A stretch of DNA of 64,000 bases. It comes from Norana najaformis (taxonomy: Eukaryota > Annelida > Clitellata > Crassiclitellata > Hormogastridae). The position numbers and the translations under genes were made by a program. This document shows positions 41,526 to 52,902 of the stretch, in pieces; position 1 is the first letter of the stretch; the number at the start of each line of letters is the position of its first letter. The notes below the pieces were generated by a model. It saw only the letters and a list, made by a program, of their open reading frames with translations, had not been told where the DNA came from and did no database searches. Where the stretch lies: contig OZ029922.1 of assembly GCA_964023275.1 (NCBI GenBank), positions 1,921,034 to 1,985,033 of the forward strand. Reading direction: 5' to 3'.

Positions 41526-42070
41526 CAGCCAGCCAACCAATCACTTAACCAACGAACATTCCAGCGAGCCAACCTCCAGTAATTCAATTTGCCAGCCAGC
41601 CAGGCCTTGACACATGAGCAGTTTTCCAGATCGTGCCTGTCCCAGATGGGGAGTGACACCGTCGACCGTCTCACCATGGACGTCTTTATGGCGTCATTTA
41701 TATGGCGCCCAGCAGGCGCATCATCTTTATACGTTCGCCAGTTTCTTAGACGAAACATCGAAGCAACAGTGAGGAGTTTGTGGTTGAAATAGCAAGTAAG
41801 TGCGAAGGCGAGAACGACGAAGACTGGGCAAGAGGGAGAGAAAGGCAATAGAAAGTGAGAAATGGGGAGAAAATGCAGCGGTAGGGAGGCGATACCGAGA
41901 GTGCAGTAGGGTGAGTAAGGAGATTGAAAGTGGGTAGTGGGCAGATGTAGGCGATTGAAGTGAGCAACGTAGAGAGGAGAGCGCGTTTGGAAGCAGGCAG
42001 TGGGAAGAGAGTATCGGAGATTTTTGTCGTAAATACCATTACTCATCTGAAAACTGACGTTCTTATGACA
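41526..42070. other. No gene recognised
   Basis: A unique patch near 41590-41760 has unfamiliar open frames on both strands. The rest is GGGAGAGAAAGG-rich. Confidence 0.35.
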
Positions 42071-43040
42071 GACTCATTCTTCCCTCCTTCTCTCTTCTCT
42101 TGTCCTCCATTGTTTATTTTCGTCCTCCTCTTCCTCCTCGTCCGTCTCCTCCTCCTCCATTTCCTTTCTTTTACTCGTTCTTCTTCCACATCTTCATCTT
42201 CCTTCACGTCATCTGCAGTCCTTTTCCTCAACATCCCTTCCTTCTTTTTCTCCTTCCTCTTCCGATGTCTTGTCACTTGAACCTTCTCCTCATATCATCC
42301 TCCCTTCTTTTCTTCCTTCTCCTCTATTTTTATTCTCCCCTCTTCCTCTTCCTAAGGCTTCCTCTTCTTCTGATCTTTCCTCCTCCTCCTTTCCTTCCTA
42401 CTTTTTTCTCATCTTCCTATTCTGCCTTCTTCTCTTCCTCTTCGTGATTCCTCTTCTGCGGCTGATCCTTCCTCCTCTTTCCTCTTCTTGCTCTTCCTCC
42501 TCCTTTTCCAGCTTCATCCTTCTTCATATTTCTACTCCTCTGATTCCTCCTCCTCTTTCCTCATCTACATCTTCTGCCTTTTCTTCTTCTGCCTCCTGCT
42601 TTCTCTCTCTGAGTTTTCCTCTAAGTCTGGACAATGCCGCTTACTTGAACATCTTGAGATGCTCCTCACGCACATATGTGTGCCAACGACGGTTCCTAAA
42701 GACAGAGAACGCGCTCCAAACGAAGGCCGCCATAAAAAGAGGAAGCAAAGTCCGCATCCTCTTCCTACTCCTCGTCCTCTTCCTCTTCCTCCTCCTCCTC
42801 CTACTCAGTCTCATTTTCTTGCCTTCTTCATTTCCATTCTCGTTATTCTCCGGTGTCATCACTTTCCGCTTCTTCTTATTCTACTCCTCATTCTTATTCT
42901 CCTCTTCATCCTCAGTCTATTCCTCCTTCTCTTTCTTCTCATTTTCTTCTCCATCGCCCTCCTACCAATTCGTATTCTCATTTTCGTCTTCCTCTTTCTT
43001 TCCCTGTTTAATCTCTGTCGAGACGTCTTCCTTTTACCTC
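42071..43040 (+). repeat. Pyrimidine-rich low complexity, about 950 bp
   Basis: CTTCCTCCTCTTCCT words throughout, with a short unique window at 42625-42750. Long open frames (to 293 codons) are Ser/Leu/Phe-rich shadows. Confidence 0.75.
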
Positions 43041-43042
43041 AG

Positions 43043-43245
43043 TCTGAATACATACATACATTACATACATACATACATACATATATACATACATACATAC
43101 ATACATACACAATACATACATGCATATATACATACATACACACACAAATAAACACATGACATATATACAGAACTACACAAATACATACATACATACATAC
43201 ATACACAATACATACATACATACATAAATACACAAATACCTACGT
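43043..43245 (+). repeat. (ACAT)n microsatellite
   Basis: ACAT with TATA, TGCA and CACA interruptions. Confidence 0.95.
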
Positions 43246-43329
43246 GGGATACATTCATAGATTTTTAAAAAGAAAATTAGACGCCACAGGTCTAAACCAC
43301 ACAATTTGTGTTGAGTAATGTCAAAAACT

Positions 43330-43600
43330 TATATAGCTCCACGTTGATTAATCTAATACTCTCATTCACGTTTCTCCTCCTTCTCATTCTACCCTTCCTC
43401 TTCATTCTATCCCCATCTTACTCCTCTTTCCTGCTCATGCGTCTCTTCCTCATTCATCATTCCTCAATCTGCTTCAGCTCTTTATTCCTCTGCTCTTAGT
43501 CCTCTTCCGTCTTCCTCCTCCTACTTTCCATCTTCTTCCTCCTCCTCCTCCTCCTTCTCATCCTCCTTCTACTCCTCGTCGTCGACGTCATCGTGGCGAA
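43330..43600 (+). repeat. Pyrimidine-rich low complexity
   Basis: CTCCTTCTCATTCTACC-type words with (CTC)n near 43540. Confidence 0.7.
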
Positions 43601-43735
43601 GCGCGGGGCGAGATAAGAGAGGTCAGCCGGGGTCAGACCGAACCAGAAGTAAATGGCCCGAGATAGGAAGCATCGCCCAACGGCCTTTGGACCCCGATGG
43701 AGAGCACCAGCTGGTCCTCACGATGACCAGAGGAC
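43601..43735. other. Short unique patch
   Basis: One plus frame gives DRTRSKWPEIGS, faintly like the D-R-x-x-W-x-x-I end of a LINE RT. Too short to call. Confidence 0.2.
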
Positions 43736-44040
43736 GTCGAGGAGGAAGAGGAGGAGGAGGAAAATAAAAAGAGCACGAGGAGGAGGATATGGAGAGGAGG
43801 AGGATGAAGAAGACAACGACGAAGAGTGACACGAGGAAGAAGAGGAGCGACAGATGGAGGAGGGTGAGCAATAGGAGGATGACATTGGAGATGAAGACAG
43901 TGAGGAATGCGGCGAGGAAAAAGAGGAGAAAAGAAGATAGAGAGATGAGGAGCCAGAGAAATGGAAGGGAAATGAAGAAGAGGACGATTTTGAAGATAGC
44001 GAGGAATAGGAGGAGCGAGAGGAAGAGAAATAGGAAGGGA
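43736..44040 (+). repeat. GAGGAGGAAGA purine tract
   Basis: GAGGAAGAGGAGGAGG words, facing the pyrimidine tract at 43330-43600. Confidence 0.8.
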
Positions 44041-44107
44041 GGGCTTGTATCTTCCCAACGGATGGAGTACAGTACTACTATCATACAGACTGTCTGTCTA
44101 CCTGACT

Positions 44108-44252
44108 CTTATATCTTGACCTGGAACCGATTCTGACCTTTTCTGTCTATCAGTTTTGTTTTGGCTGATCGCCTGTGAATAAACTGGTTCCCGAGACTTG
44201 GCTTTCTTTGGGGGGCTGTAGAAATCTCGAGTTTACAATTACGATACCAGGA
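44108..44252 (+). repeat. LINE 3'-end, family A
   Basis: ATCTTGACCTGGAACCGATT, TGATCGCCTGTGAATAAACT, a GGGGGCTGTAGAAATCTCGA core and a TTTACAATTACGA tail. Confidence 0.75.
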
Positions 44253-44483
44253 ATAGGCAGAAGGACCCCGAGTCTCAGCTAGGTGTGACCCAGGGTCAGC
44301 GGATCGGGGTTCGTCTTTGAGGGGCTCTGCCCTGTGACCTACACGCTTTCACTTCATCCCTAAGGGAAACTTTCCCTGCTGCAATTTACTTCGAATTTGC
44401 CTACGACAAAGGTTTATTCACTCAACAACAAGTGAGAAATTAAATGTAATGTGAGTTTCGGTAAACAACAAAGTGAGGGTGAA
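44253..44483. other. No gene recognised
   Basis: Unique sequence. Confidence 0.4.
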
Positions 44484-44485
44484 CG

Positions 44486-44538
<53 letters not shown>

Positions 44539-44737
44539 CATAGGCTCACAGATAGACACAAAAGCCGCACAGGAGTCACAGAGTGTAGTAGTTCTAGTTA
44601 CTTGCAATGAATTTTACACTGGGATGCGCAATAGTATAGTGGACCCCATATACAGGAGAGAGTTGTTGTTGCTGTTGTTGTTGTTGTGGTGGTGGTTGTA
44701 GTGATGGTTGTGGTGGTGGTGGTGGTGGGAAGGAAGG
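44484..44737 (+). repeat. (GACA)n, then (GTT)n/(GGT)n
   Basis: (GACA)n at 44488-44536 and GTT/GGT triplets at 44660-44730. Confidence 0.9.
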
Positions 44738-45560
44738 AGGCGGGGCAGCGGAGACATCATCCTGCGTCGATAAGGGGCTGAACGGAGCGAAGGCGTTCAC
44801 TGTTCGTTTATGAGAATGTTTGATTTATCGACGAAGGAATTTCCTCAAGAAGCAGATACATGTTGGATCAATCGCAGACGCTGCTATTGATGCTGCTGCA
44901 ACCTCTCCATCTCTTTCTCTCCCTCTTTGCATTATATCGTGTAACTTCTGATGGACGGAACTCCCCCTTCCGCATCTTTCATTTTCATCTCATCCCGCTT
45001 CTCTTATGACGACTCCTCTCTTTCTTCTTCCTCTTCCTACTCCTCCTCCTCCTCCTCTTAGTGCTTCATTTTCTGGCAACTCCTCACTTTCCTCCTCCTC
45101 CTCCAATTCCTTCTCCTCAAATTCTGACTCATCCTCCAGTTTTCTTTATCTTGCTCCTCATCCTTTTATTCCTTCTCTTCATCTTCCTCCTCCTCCTCCT
45201 TCTCGAAAATCTTCTTTTCCACTTGTTTTCTTTGTTCTTGTTTCTTCTTCATCCTCTGTTTTGTCCTAGTTTTCTTCTCTTACAATTCCACCCTCTTCCA
45301 CTTCTCTTCTCCTTCTCTTCCCCTCCTCTTGTTGATCCGCCTTTTTCTCCTCATATTCCTTTTCTATCTTAATTTACATTCTCTCCTACTGTCTTCTCCC
45401 TCCCTCTTTCCCTCCCTCTTTATCTCTCCCTGTCTGCCCCTCTGTCTCTCTCAAGTTCCTTGTCGTTTCTCTCTCTGTCTCACTTAATCTCTCTGTATAT
45501 ATGTTGCAAGTTCCTCTGTCCATCTGTCCTACTTCTGTCCTTGTCTCTACCTTTCTGGTT
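44738..45560 (+). repeat. Mostly pyrimidine-rich low complexity
   Basis: C/T-rich from about 44900 to 45550 with (CTC)n runs. No exon recognised. Confidence 0.6.
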
Positions 45561-45731
45561 GTTGTAAAGTGACAACAACATGGCGTGACATGATCAAATA
45601 ACGGCCGGTAAATTTATCAAATATTAATTAAATTACTATGTGTTAAGGAAATATAATCTAACTGAAAAGGAATATTACAATAGATACATTTGGTTTAGAA
45701 TTATCTTGAACAAAGGAATAACGGTTTGAAA

Positions 45732-46532
45732 ATGCCGAGAAAGGAAAGCGCGAAACTGGACCGCGACGAGCTAATCGAGTCGCTGACGGACGATAAAGTA
45801 GTGGAGTCTCTTACTGTGAGACTGACGGATAAGTTAACAACTGTCTTTGAACGGATTATGCAATCTCACCTAGATATAGTAAAGCAGTCTCTAAAGGAAA
45901 GTCTCGAAATAGCAGTCCGCGAACTGATTGACGCCCGACTCAAGCCATATGAAGAGAAAATCATCCAATTGACGTGTGAAAACAATCAACTAACGTCCCG
46001 TTTGGACAAAATGGAGAATTATACGAGGGCTGACAATTTAGTAATTCACGGACTCCCAGAAACATCTGCTGCAGAAATAGTCTCGGGTCAAGGGCCTGAT
46101 AGAGACGATTCCTCAAAGGAAACATCGCTGGCCACCTGTGACCGAGTCATCGACCTATGCAGTAATAGACTGGGAATAAAGATCACCAGACAGGACATCT
46201 CAATAGCTCATCGACTCCGTAAAGGGAAAAACGAGAACTTCCGCCCAATCATCGTGCGTTTCACCTCACGTCGAATCCGTGATGAGGTGTACAGAGCCCG
46301 CAAAGCGCTTCGATCGTCTGGCAAATCTCATGACTCGCGGCCAGCTATCTTCATCAACGAACAACTGACCATGAATAATGCAGACATCTTCTTTCGTGCA
46401 CGCAAATTGCTTCGTGATGGCCGAATTGTAGGAACATGGACAATGAACGGAGAAGTCTACATTAAGAAAACGGCATCCATGAATGAGAAACCCATCAGAA
46501 TGACCTCGATGAAAGATCTGCCTACCGAATGA
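45732..46532 (+). CDS. LINE ORF1 protein (RNA-binding chaperone type)
   Basis: Begins MPRKESAKLDRDEL; the ATG at 45732 lies after an AT-rich leader and fits the start of homologous ORF1s. A heptad-rich region (about residues 20-95) suggests a coiled coil, as in trimeric L1-type ORF1 proteins. TRADNLVIHGLPE (about 98-110) is the hallmark start of the RRM-like core. DISIAHRLRKGK and PIIVRFTSRR (about 165-195) belong to the same domain and its basic C-terminal part. No stops or frameshifts in 266 codons. In the family it binds element RNA and forms ribonucleoprotein with ORF2. Confidence 0.85.
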   Translation: MPRKESAKLDRDELIESLTDDKVVESLTVRLTDKLTTVFERIMQSHLDIVKQSLKESLEIAVRELIDARLKPYEEKIIQLTCENNQLTSRLDKMENYTRADNLVIHGLPETSAAEIVSGQGPDRDDSSKETSLATCDRVIDLCSNRLGIKITRQDISIAHRLRKGKNENFRPIIVRFTSRRIRDEVYRARKALRSSGKSHDSRPAIFINEQLTMNNADIFFRARKLLRDGRIVGTWTMNGEVYIKKTASMNEKPIRMTSMKDLPTE

Positions 46533-46693
46533 AGACTAGACAATATTGGAAACATGCAAGTACTTTTGACCTCGTGATAACCACTACTACAAGTGAACTG
46601 TATACTGTATATTCCCTTATTACTTTGAAAAGTTACTACCACCGGCCTAATGTCTCGCAGTTACCTATCCATCCCTCTCTTAAATATAACTAA

Positions 46694-48019
46694 ATGGACA
46701 CTTTAGATTGTTTTGTTTCATCATGCACCATTGTTCATAAATGTGCACTGTGTAACTTTGTTAAATATGATCTCAACTCATTTCCCTCTGGCAAGACTGA
46801 ATCCACATGGTATTGCAAAGAGTGTACTGCATCTATTTTTCCATATAATCATCTAGAGCAAGATGATGTTTTCATGAATGCTGTCTCTCAATCGAATTCT
46901 AGATTAAGCACTTTTACATTCTCACATACATATGATGATTTAGTTCTCCATCCTATTGATGAATACCCAGATAAAGTTCCTGTATTAACTAACCTTGATG
47001 CAGACCCTGACGTTAATTACTACAACACCGTAAAACCATGCAATAGCAGATACATGTGTCCAGAAGAAGTCATTACTACTTTTCAGCAAACAGACCAGTC
47101 ACTCTCTATTATGCATCTTAATTGTAGAAGTCTGCTCAATAAGTTATCTGACATAGGCATCCTGCTACTTCAGACCCAGGCAACTATTCTGGCGGTAACA
47201 GAAACGTGGCTGGATAGCGATACAGCAACCACAGTTGTTGTACCTGGATATACATTTCTATGCAAATGTAGGAGTAATGGAAAAGGAGGTGGTGTTGGTT
47301 TTTTAATTAAATCTGATACTGCTTTTCATCTAATAGAACCTGAATGGTTATCAGCAAATAACAATTCATATGAAAGCATGTTCATTAAATTAAAACAGAA
47401 AATGGGGAAAGACATAACAATTGGAGTTATCTACCGGCCACCTGGAGATAGCCTTGATGTATTTAATCAAGAATTTGACTTTTTATTATCCCACTTATCT
47501 CATGCAAATAATGACATTTTCTTGGCTGGGGACTTCAATCTTAACTTACTTAAGGTTAACATTCACCCACCCACCCATACTTTCTTTAACATACTGACCT
47601 CTTATCATTTCCTACCAACAATATCTAGGCCAACTAGAATTACTCCAAACTCTGCCACCTTAATTGATAATATATTTACCAACACACCTTTAGACTGTTT
47701 TGACTCTGCAATTATTGTAAGTGATATATCAGATCATTTGCCCATCCTTTTAAAAGGCAACTTAGCAAGGCCAATAGCTGACAAAACCTCCACCTCAAAT
47801 AAAAGAGCAATTAATGAGAATGCCAAATGTAAATTTCGGAACTTGTTAAATGAGGTTGACTGGACAGATGTCAACAATGCATGCCAACAAGGAGACTCAT
47901 CCCAAGCCTATGCCATGTTCATTGATAAATATAAATCTATATACGAAGAAGCCTTCCCGTTAATAAATACTTTTACACCAAAGAGAAGATCCTCTGAAAA
48001 CAGAAAGTTTCCTTATTGA
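46694..48019 (+). pseudogene. LINE ORF2, Cys-rich head and endonuclease (intact part)
   Basis: The Cys-rich head (CALC, then STWYCKEC, residues 17-44) resembles the PHD-like head of CR1/L2-type ORF2s. The apurinic-like endonuclease follows with its signature residues in order: HLNCRSLLNK (Asn143), AVTETWLD (Glu170), GVIYRPPG (243-251), LAGDFNLNLL (Asp280, Asn282) and SDHLPI (Ser346-Asp347-His348). The frame stops at 48017-48019 after NTFTPKRRSSENR, where a deletion has joined it out of frame to later RT sequence. The endonuclease itself looks undamaged. Confidence 0.85.
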
Positions 48020-48381
48020 TAATGTTGAAGTCAGTGACAAAAGTCTTATTGCATCTAAATTCAATGACTACTTTACTAATATTGGCCCACAGCTAGCTGC
48101 CAACGTAACTGAAAGTAACAACTTGTATAGTGATTTTTTAAAACAGCCTGCTATCTCATCCATTGCAATTGAACCCGCATCACCTACTGAGATAATAACC
48201 ATTGCGAAAGGATTCCGTCCAACCCATAGTAGTGGCTTAGACGAAATAGATCCTCAGATTGCCAGATCAGCCATTGAATCTATTTCGATCCCTCTTGCTA
48301 ACATTATAAATTGCTCTATTACAACTGGTCTAGTCCCTAATAGTTTAAAGTCTGCTAAAGTAGTTCCTATCTTCAAATCTC
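48003..48381 (+). pseudogene. LINE ORF2, linker and RT fingers fragment
   Basis: Reads ESFLIDNVEVSDKSLIASKF, FTNIGPQLAANV and later KSAKVVPIFKS: the pre-RT region and first RT motif of the same ORF2, in a different frame from the endonuclease piece. Compared with complete homologues roughly a hundred residues are missing before it (estimate from memory). It breaks at about 48381, before the Y-R-P-I-S and D-x-x-K-A-F-D motifs. Confidence 0.8.
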
Positions 48382-49381
48382 TGATTACTTACATAATAGA
48401 AGGCAATGTGTTTCATATAATGGGTACACTTCCTGTGAATCTTATCTTACCTGTGGTGTGCCTCAAGGCTCTGTCTTAGGCCCACTACTGTTTTTAATTT
48501 ATGTCAATGATATATCGAACTCTTCCTCATTACTCCATTTTATTCTGTTTGCCGACGACACCAATGTATTCATGTCTGACAAATCTTTTGAATTGCTGGT
48601 TAATAAAATTAATGAAGAGCTAAAAATGGTATCAGCATGGTTCAAAGCAAATAAATTATCACTAAATATTAAGAAAACGAATTTCATATTATTTAGCTCA
48701 CAGAGAAAAATTATACCTAAATGTAATCTCAGTATAAAAATAGATAATATAAATATAAATCAGGTGTCATCCACAAAATTTCTAGGAGTTCACATTGACG
48801 AACATTTGACTTGGAAAGAACACATAAATACCATATCTAAAAAAATATCAAAAAATATTGGTATTATCTCTCGTATCCGCCACAAATTACCCCAAAATAT
48901 ATTATTGAACCTATATTACTCCTTAATATATCCATATATCTCGTATTGCAACATTGTTTGGGCTTCCACATATCATACTCGCCTGTCTAATCTTAGAACC
49001 CTACAGAAACGCATCATCAGAATTATATTTAATCTACCCTTCAGAACCAGCACTCGATTGTCCTTTCATAGTCAAGGAATATTACCTTTTGATTGTATTA
49101 ATAAATTGCAAATAGGTTTATTTATGTTTAAACTAAAAAATAATCTATTACCTGTGGACTTCTACCAATACTTTTGTATGAATTCAGATGTGCATGGTCA
49201 CTATACACGATCATCTCATATGTATCATAAACATTCTGTTCACACTACTAATAGGCAGTTTAGTATTATAATATGTGGACCGTCATTCTGGAATTCTCTG
49301 CCAACTGTTATTACTAGCTTGCCAACATTATACCAGTTTAAAACAAATCTAAAATCTCATATACTCAATGCACGTAGTTAA
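48382..49381 (+). pseudogene. LINE ORF2, RT motif B to C-terminus
   Basis: Begins DYLHNRRQCVSYNG, then CGVPQGSVLGPLLF (motif B), FADDTNVF (motif C), LSLNIKKTNFILF, a FLGVHIDEHLTW block and the RRLxxLQK-type C-terminus, ending LKSHILNARS. It returns to the endonuclease frame. RT motif A with the first catalytic Asp is missing between this piece and the last, so no active polymerase can be made. Confidence 0.85.
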
Positions 49382-49429
49382 GTTCTCTGTCTCGTCTCCA
49401 TATTTCGGCATCCCTCTGCGTATCAGTCT

Positions 49430-49466
49430 GCCTATCTGTCTGCCTGTCTGTCTGTCTGTCTCTGTA

Positions 49467-49499
<33 letters not shown>

Positions 49500-49500
49500 G
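49430..49500 (+). repeat. (TCTG)n and (TC)n microsatellite
   Basis: Starts about 50 bases after the LINE stop codon. Confidence 0.9.
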
Positions 49501-49675
49501 GTAGCGTTGCTGCGTGTGTCGTTCTTGTCAATCGACCCCGTCGTATTTCGGATGGTTGGTTCGTGGCCGGATGTTTGCCGTTCGGATGATCCGGAGAAAT
49601 TGTCACTCGTGAGAAACTCGTGCGTGACAGATCGGGTGACAAGAAGAAAGGAACACCATAATACCGTACGAAGAA
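49501..49675. other. Short unique CpG-containing patch
   Basis: No exon recognised. Confidence 0.3.
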
Positions 49676-49985
49676 CAAGAAGAAAAAAGAATCAGGTGGA
49701 GAAGGAGGAGAAAGGAGGCGGGAAAGTGGTGTAGAAACAGTAGGAAGTGATGAAGTAGAAGTAAGAAAGAAGAAATAAGAAAAAAGAAGAAAAAAGAAGA
49801 AAAAAGAAGAAATAAGAAGAAAAAATAAATAAGAAAAATATAAAAGAAGAAACAAGAAGAAAGAAGAAGAAGCAAGAGAAGGAGAAAGAGAAGAAGAAAG
49901 AGAAGCAGGAAGAGAGAAGGGAGATGATGATCATGATTATGCTGATGATGTTGTTGCTGCTGCTGATTGCAGTGTTAGTGGTGCT
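49676..49985 (+). repeat. (GAA)n/(AAGA)n purine tract, then (GAT/GCT) triplets
   Basis: AAGAAGAAAAAAGAAG words to about 49920, then short triplets. Confidence 0.85.
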
Positions 49986-50399
49986 GGTAGTTAGCCATAA
50001 AACGAGATACACTAGTTACCTTTTCGAGCACACAACTGCAACGACGCGACGCTTTAAAGCTATTGCCTTCCTCGGCGCTGTTGCTCCACCGGACCATGAC
50101 GAACTCCAGCTGTTCTGGAACCTTTCTCTTTCCCGGAGAATTGTTTCAAGTCTTGAGGGATCATCTACACGTCGGGCATAACAATAATTAAACATTAAGA
50201 ATAAATAAAAATTTTAAGAGAATGCTAAATAAGTTAAATAAATGTTGAATAACAGTTAAAATTAAAATTAAATTCACTTAGTTTTCCAGTTATATATTAA
50301 ACGGCTTAATTGTTAGTTGTGCGTTACGTTCACAGCATTTACGCAGAGCCTATTTAGATATTTATCATACTCCGAGGCGCTCCCAGCCCAGCTCCGACG
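49986..50399. other. No gene recognised
   Basis: GC-balanced at 50030-50170, AT-rich afterwards. Confidence 0.4.
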
Positions 50400-50545
50400 A
50401 AAGAGAGCAGTTTCAAGTGTTGATAAAAGTTGCAAGGTTATTAGTTAGGGAGCTTGAGCGTGTCCTTAACGCACCGTTGCTCAGCCCCATCGATTGACGT
50501 TTGCTATTATATTTTGGCGCTAAACAAATATAGAAAATAACGAGA
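50400..50545 (+). mobile_element. SINE family C, head lost
   Basis: GAGCTTGAGCGTGTCCTTAA, GTTGCTCAGCCCCATCGATT and TTGGCGCTAAACAAATA are the family C body and end. The A and B boxes are not recognisable. Confidence 0.6.
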
Positions 50546-50870
50546 GCGGACAAGGAGACATCCAGCTGCAAAGCGGTTCGAAAAAGAAAAGTTTCGAATT
50601 GTACTCGACTGAACTGCTAAAAAGTTCGATCATGCGTTCAGCGACATCCCGACAGTAATCTATCATGGAAGCGACAAGCGTTCCGTTGCCGAGTTGTCCG
50701 ATAAAACTTTATGAATATTGGTCCAAGTTCAACCCTTTGCCCCGGTTCGATACATCTGCGCAGATGGAGAGAAGACGACAGTCGGTCAGTCGGTATGTTG
50801 CAACATCTTCCAAGTAAATCTAGTCTGATGAAACAATTCTTTCATGTGCCTTCAGATATCAAAAGTTTTA
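50546..50870. other. No gene recognised
   Basis: Unique sequence. Confidence 0.4.
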
Positions 50871-50879
50871 ACAGTTCTA

Positions 50880-51015
50880 CAGAGAGGGAGACACACAGAC
50901 AGACAGACACAGAAATAGAGAGTAAGAGGGAGATAGAGAGGCAGAGACAAAGCAGGAAAAACAAATAGAGAAAAAGAAGAAGAAGAAGAAGAAGGAGGAG
51001 AGAGAGAGAAACAAT
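50880..51015 (+). repeat. (GACA)n/(GA)n/(GAA)n tract
   Basis: ACAGACAGACAC, GAGAGG and AGAAGAAGAAG runs. Confidence 0.88.
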
Positions 51016-51715
51016 AGTGTCGAGATAGTTTTGAAACGGTCATCCAGTCGAAACCAGCAGAACGAGATCATTGGAAAAGTCAATAAACAAGATTGTATGG
51101 ACGGATCAGAAAGCTCAGTGCTGATCGGCTCAGGAGGAGCTGATGCTATCGAGAAGCTGGCGAATATTGGACGGACGACGAGGATCGATGCTCGACCACC
51201 AGCATCAGAAACCACATTGGGAACAAAGGAAATGGAACAAGATTGCCCATCTCTGTCACAGAAAATGTTACTGAAGCAGGCGCGTGGCCTGACCGAGTGA
51301 GTCTTTACCTGAAGGGCCTTCGACATGGCAACCCGATATTTCATCTATGCGTTTGAAGGAAAATGCGACATTTGTATCCAAACACAACACTTAAAGTAAC
51401 CTACTTCACAAAATCGCTGCCTACGTTAGCCTAAATGGTCTTCTGTCTTTTAACCCTGTCTGAAATATCCCAACTCTCCAACTATTACCTCGCTGTCGAA
51501 GTATAAAGGCAGGTGGCAGCTTAGACGTCATTGTCTTGTGACTAATGCAGATGACAAATGATATTGCAAGGCAACCGATGCCATGGACAGCTGTCTGCCT
51601 TTGGCTGCAGAACCACGAACGAAACAACTGTTCCACATCAACTGTGATTGCGTTCGTGTGCGGAGCACTGAGTTAGTGTTGCTACATGTTATTACTACTT
51701 CTGCATATATTTATT
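51016..51715. other. Unique region, no gene recognised
   Basis: Frames are open on both strands at 51031-51344 (89 codons plus strand, longer minus strand). The residues are unfamiliar and there is no clear splice context. Confidence 0.3.
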
Positions 51716-51719
51716 AAGC

Positions 51720-51835
51720 ACCACACAACATAGCTTAGCATAACATAACATAAGAGAGCAAAACATAACAGAATATAACATAACATAACATAACAACATA
51801 GCATAGCATTACATTACATAACATTACAAACTATT
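51720..51835 (+). repeat. (ATAAC)n/(ATAGC)n pentamer repeat
   Basis: ACATAACATAACATAGC words, the same type as 59895-60085. Confidence 0.85.
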
Positions 51836-51984
51836 CAACAATTGTAACTGTAAATTATAACTCTAACAACCATCCGCATAAATCGATTGAAGCCCTTGCA
51901 CGATATTACCTAGCATGTGTGAACAAATTTCAAACAATTGCACTCTCCTTTGACTGCTTCATTAAAAGCGCTATGCAAATATAC

Positions 51985-52075
51985 AGACACATTCACACAT
52001 ACATACATACATACATACATACATACATGCATGCATACATGCCTACATGCATAAATATATGCATGCATGCACGTG
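51985..52075 (+). repeat. (ACAT)n/(GCAT)n microsatellite
   Basis: Preceded by an isolated GCGCTATGCAAATATAC 3' core near 51970. Confidence 0.9.
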
Positions 52076-52600
52076 ACCGACCCAACCCCCAGTTCGAACC
52101 AACCACCCTCCAACCCACCGACCGACGTCACTCACCCACTCGTCCGAGGCTATTTCACTCCAAAAAGCGTGGCACAATTGCCATAAAAGCCGGCGCAATT
52201 ACCCAGCTGCGCCATGCGGGCGAGAAAGATTGCCCGCTCAGCGATCTCCACCCGACGTCTGTGGCAATGCGTCGGGAACCTGAGTACCGTTAATTAGATG
52301 TTCTGGCTACAGGGGCGGAGGGGGTGGTTCGTCGGGGGGTGGGTGCCCCTCCCCTTGGCTGATCTGAGGAGGGAAGGGGTGAGTGATTGTGGAAGCGATA
52401 GATGGGGGATGGTAAGCCCTTCACTGTCGCTGGTCGGAGGTGTAGATGGGGTGGAATTGAGAGGGTGATAAGCTTCCCTACACCTCTCCTTCGCCGGCCG
52501 CTGTTGAAGGATCGTCCCTTGAGCGGCCACTGAGACGGCGCTAATGGTATTTACTGTGCCGTTGTCACCGGCCGATGGTCCTCGTGTGCTCCCGGAAACC
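52076..52600. other. Unique, GC-moderate, no gene recognised
   Basis: A segment at 52165-52285 (AATTGCCATAAAAGCCGGCG) looks non-repetitive and might be a conserved non-coding element. No exon recognised. Confidence 0.3.
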
Positions 52601-52603
52601 AAT

Positions 52604-52811
52604 AACCGACCGACCGACCGACCGACCGACCGACCGACCGACCGACCGACCGACCGACCGACCGACCGACCGACCGACCGACCGACCGACCGACCGACCG
52701 ACAGACCGACCGACCGACCGACCGACAGACCGACCGACAGACCGACCGACAGACCGACCGACCGACCGACCGAACGATGACCAAGAGCGACTGAGGCAAG
52801 GAGGATGAGGG

Positions 52812-52902
<91 letters not shown>

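Larger units (their letters stand above)
45561..49381 (+). mobile_element. CR1/L2-like two-ORF LINE, internally deleted
   Basis: A possible 5' UTR, ORF1 (45732 or nearby to 46532), a 161-bp spacer, then ORF2 in three pieces with two deletion junctions (about 48005 and 48381). The end is the ORF2 stop at 49379-49381, followed directly by a simple repeat with little visible 3' UTR. The 5' boundary is set only by the change from pyrimidine-rich DNA at about 45560. It is not autonomous because the RT palm is incomplete. Confidence 0.88.

Noticed and set aside
42270..43151. 293-codon Ser/Leu/Phe-rich frame
   Set aside because: Pyrimidine-rich low complexity; other frames are equally open.
48458..49381. 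Separate reverse-transcriptase gene
   Set aside because: It is the continuation of the 46694 LINE ORF2 after a deletion, back in the same frame.
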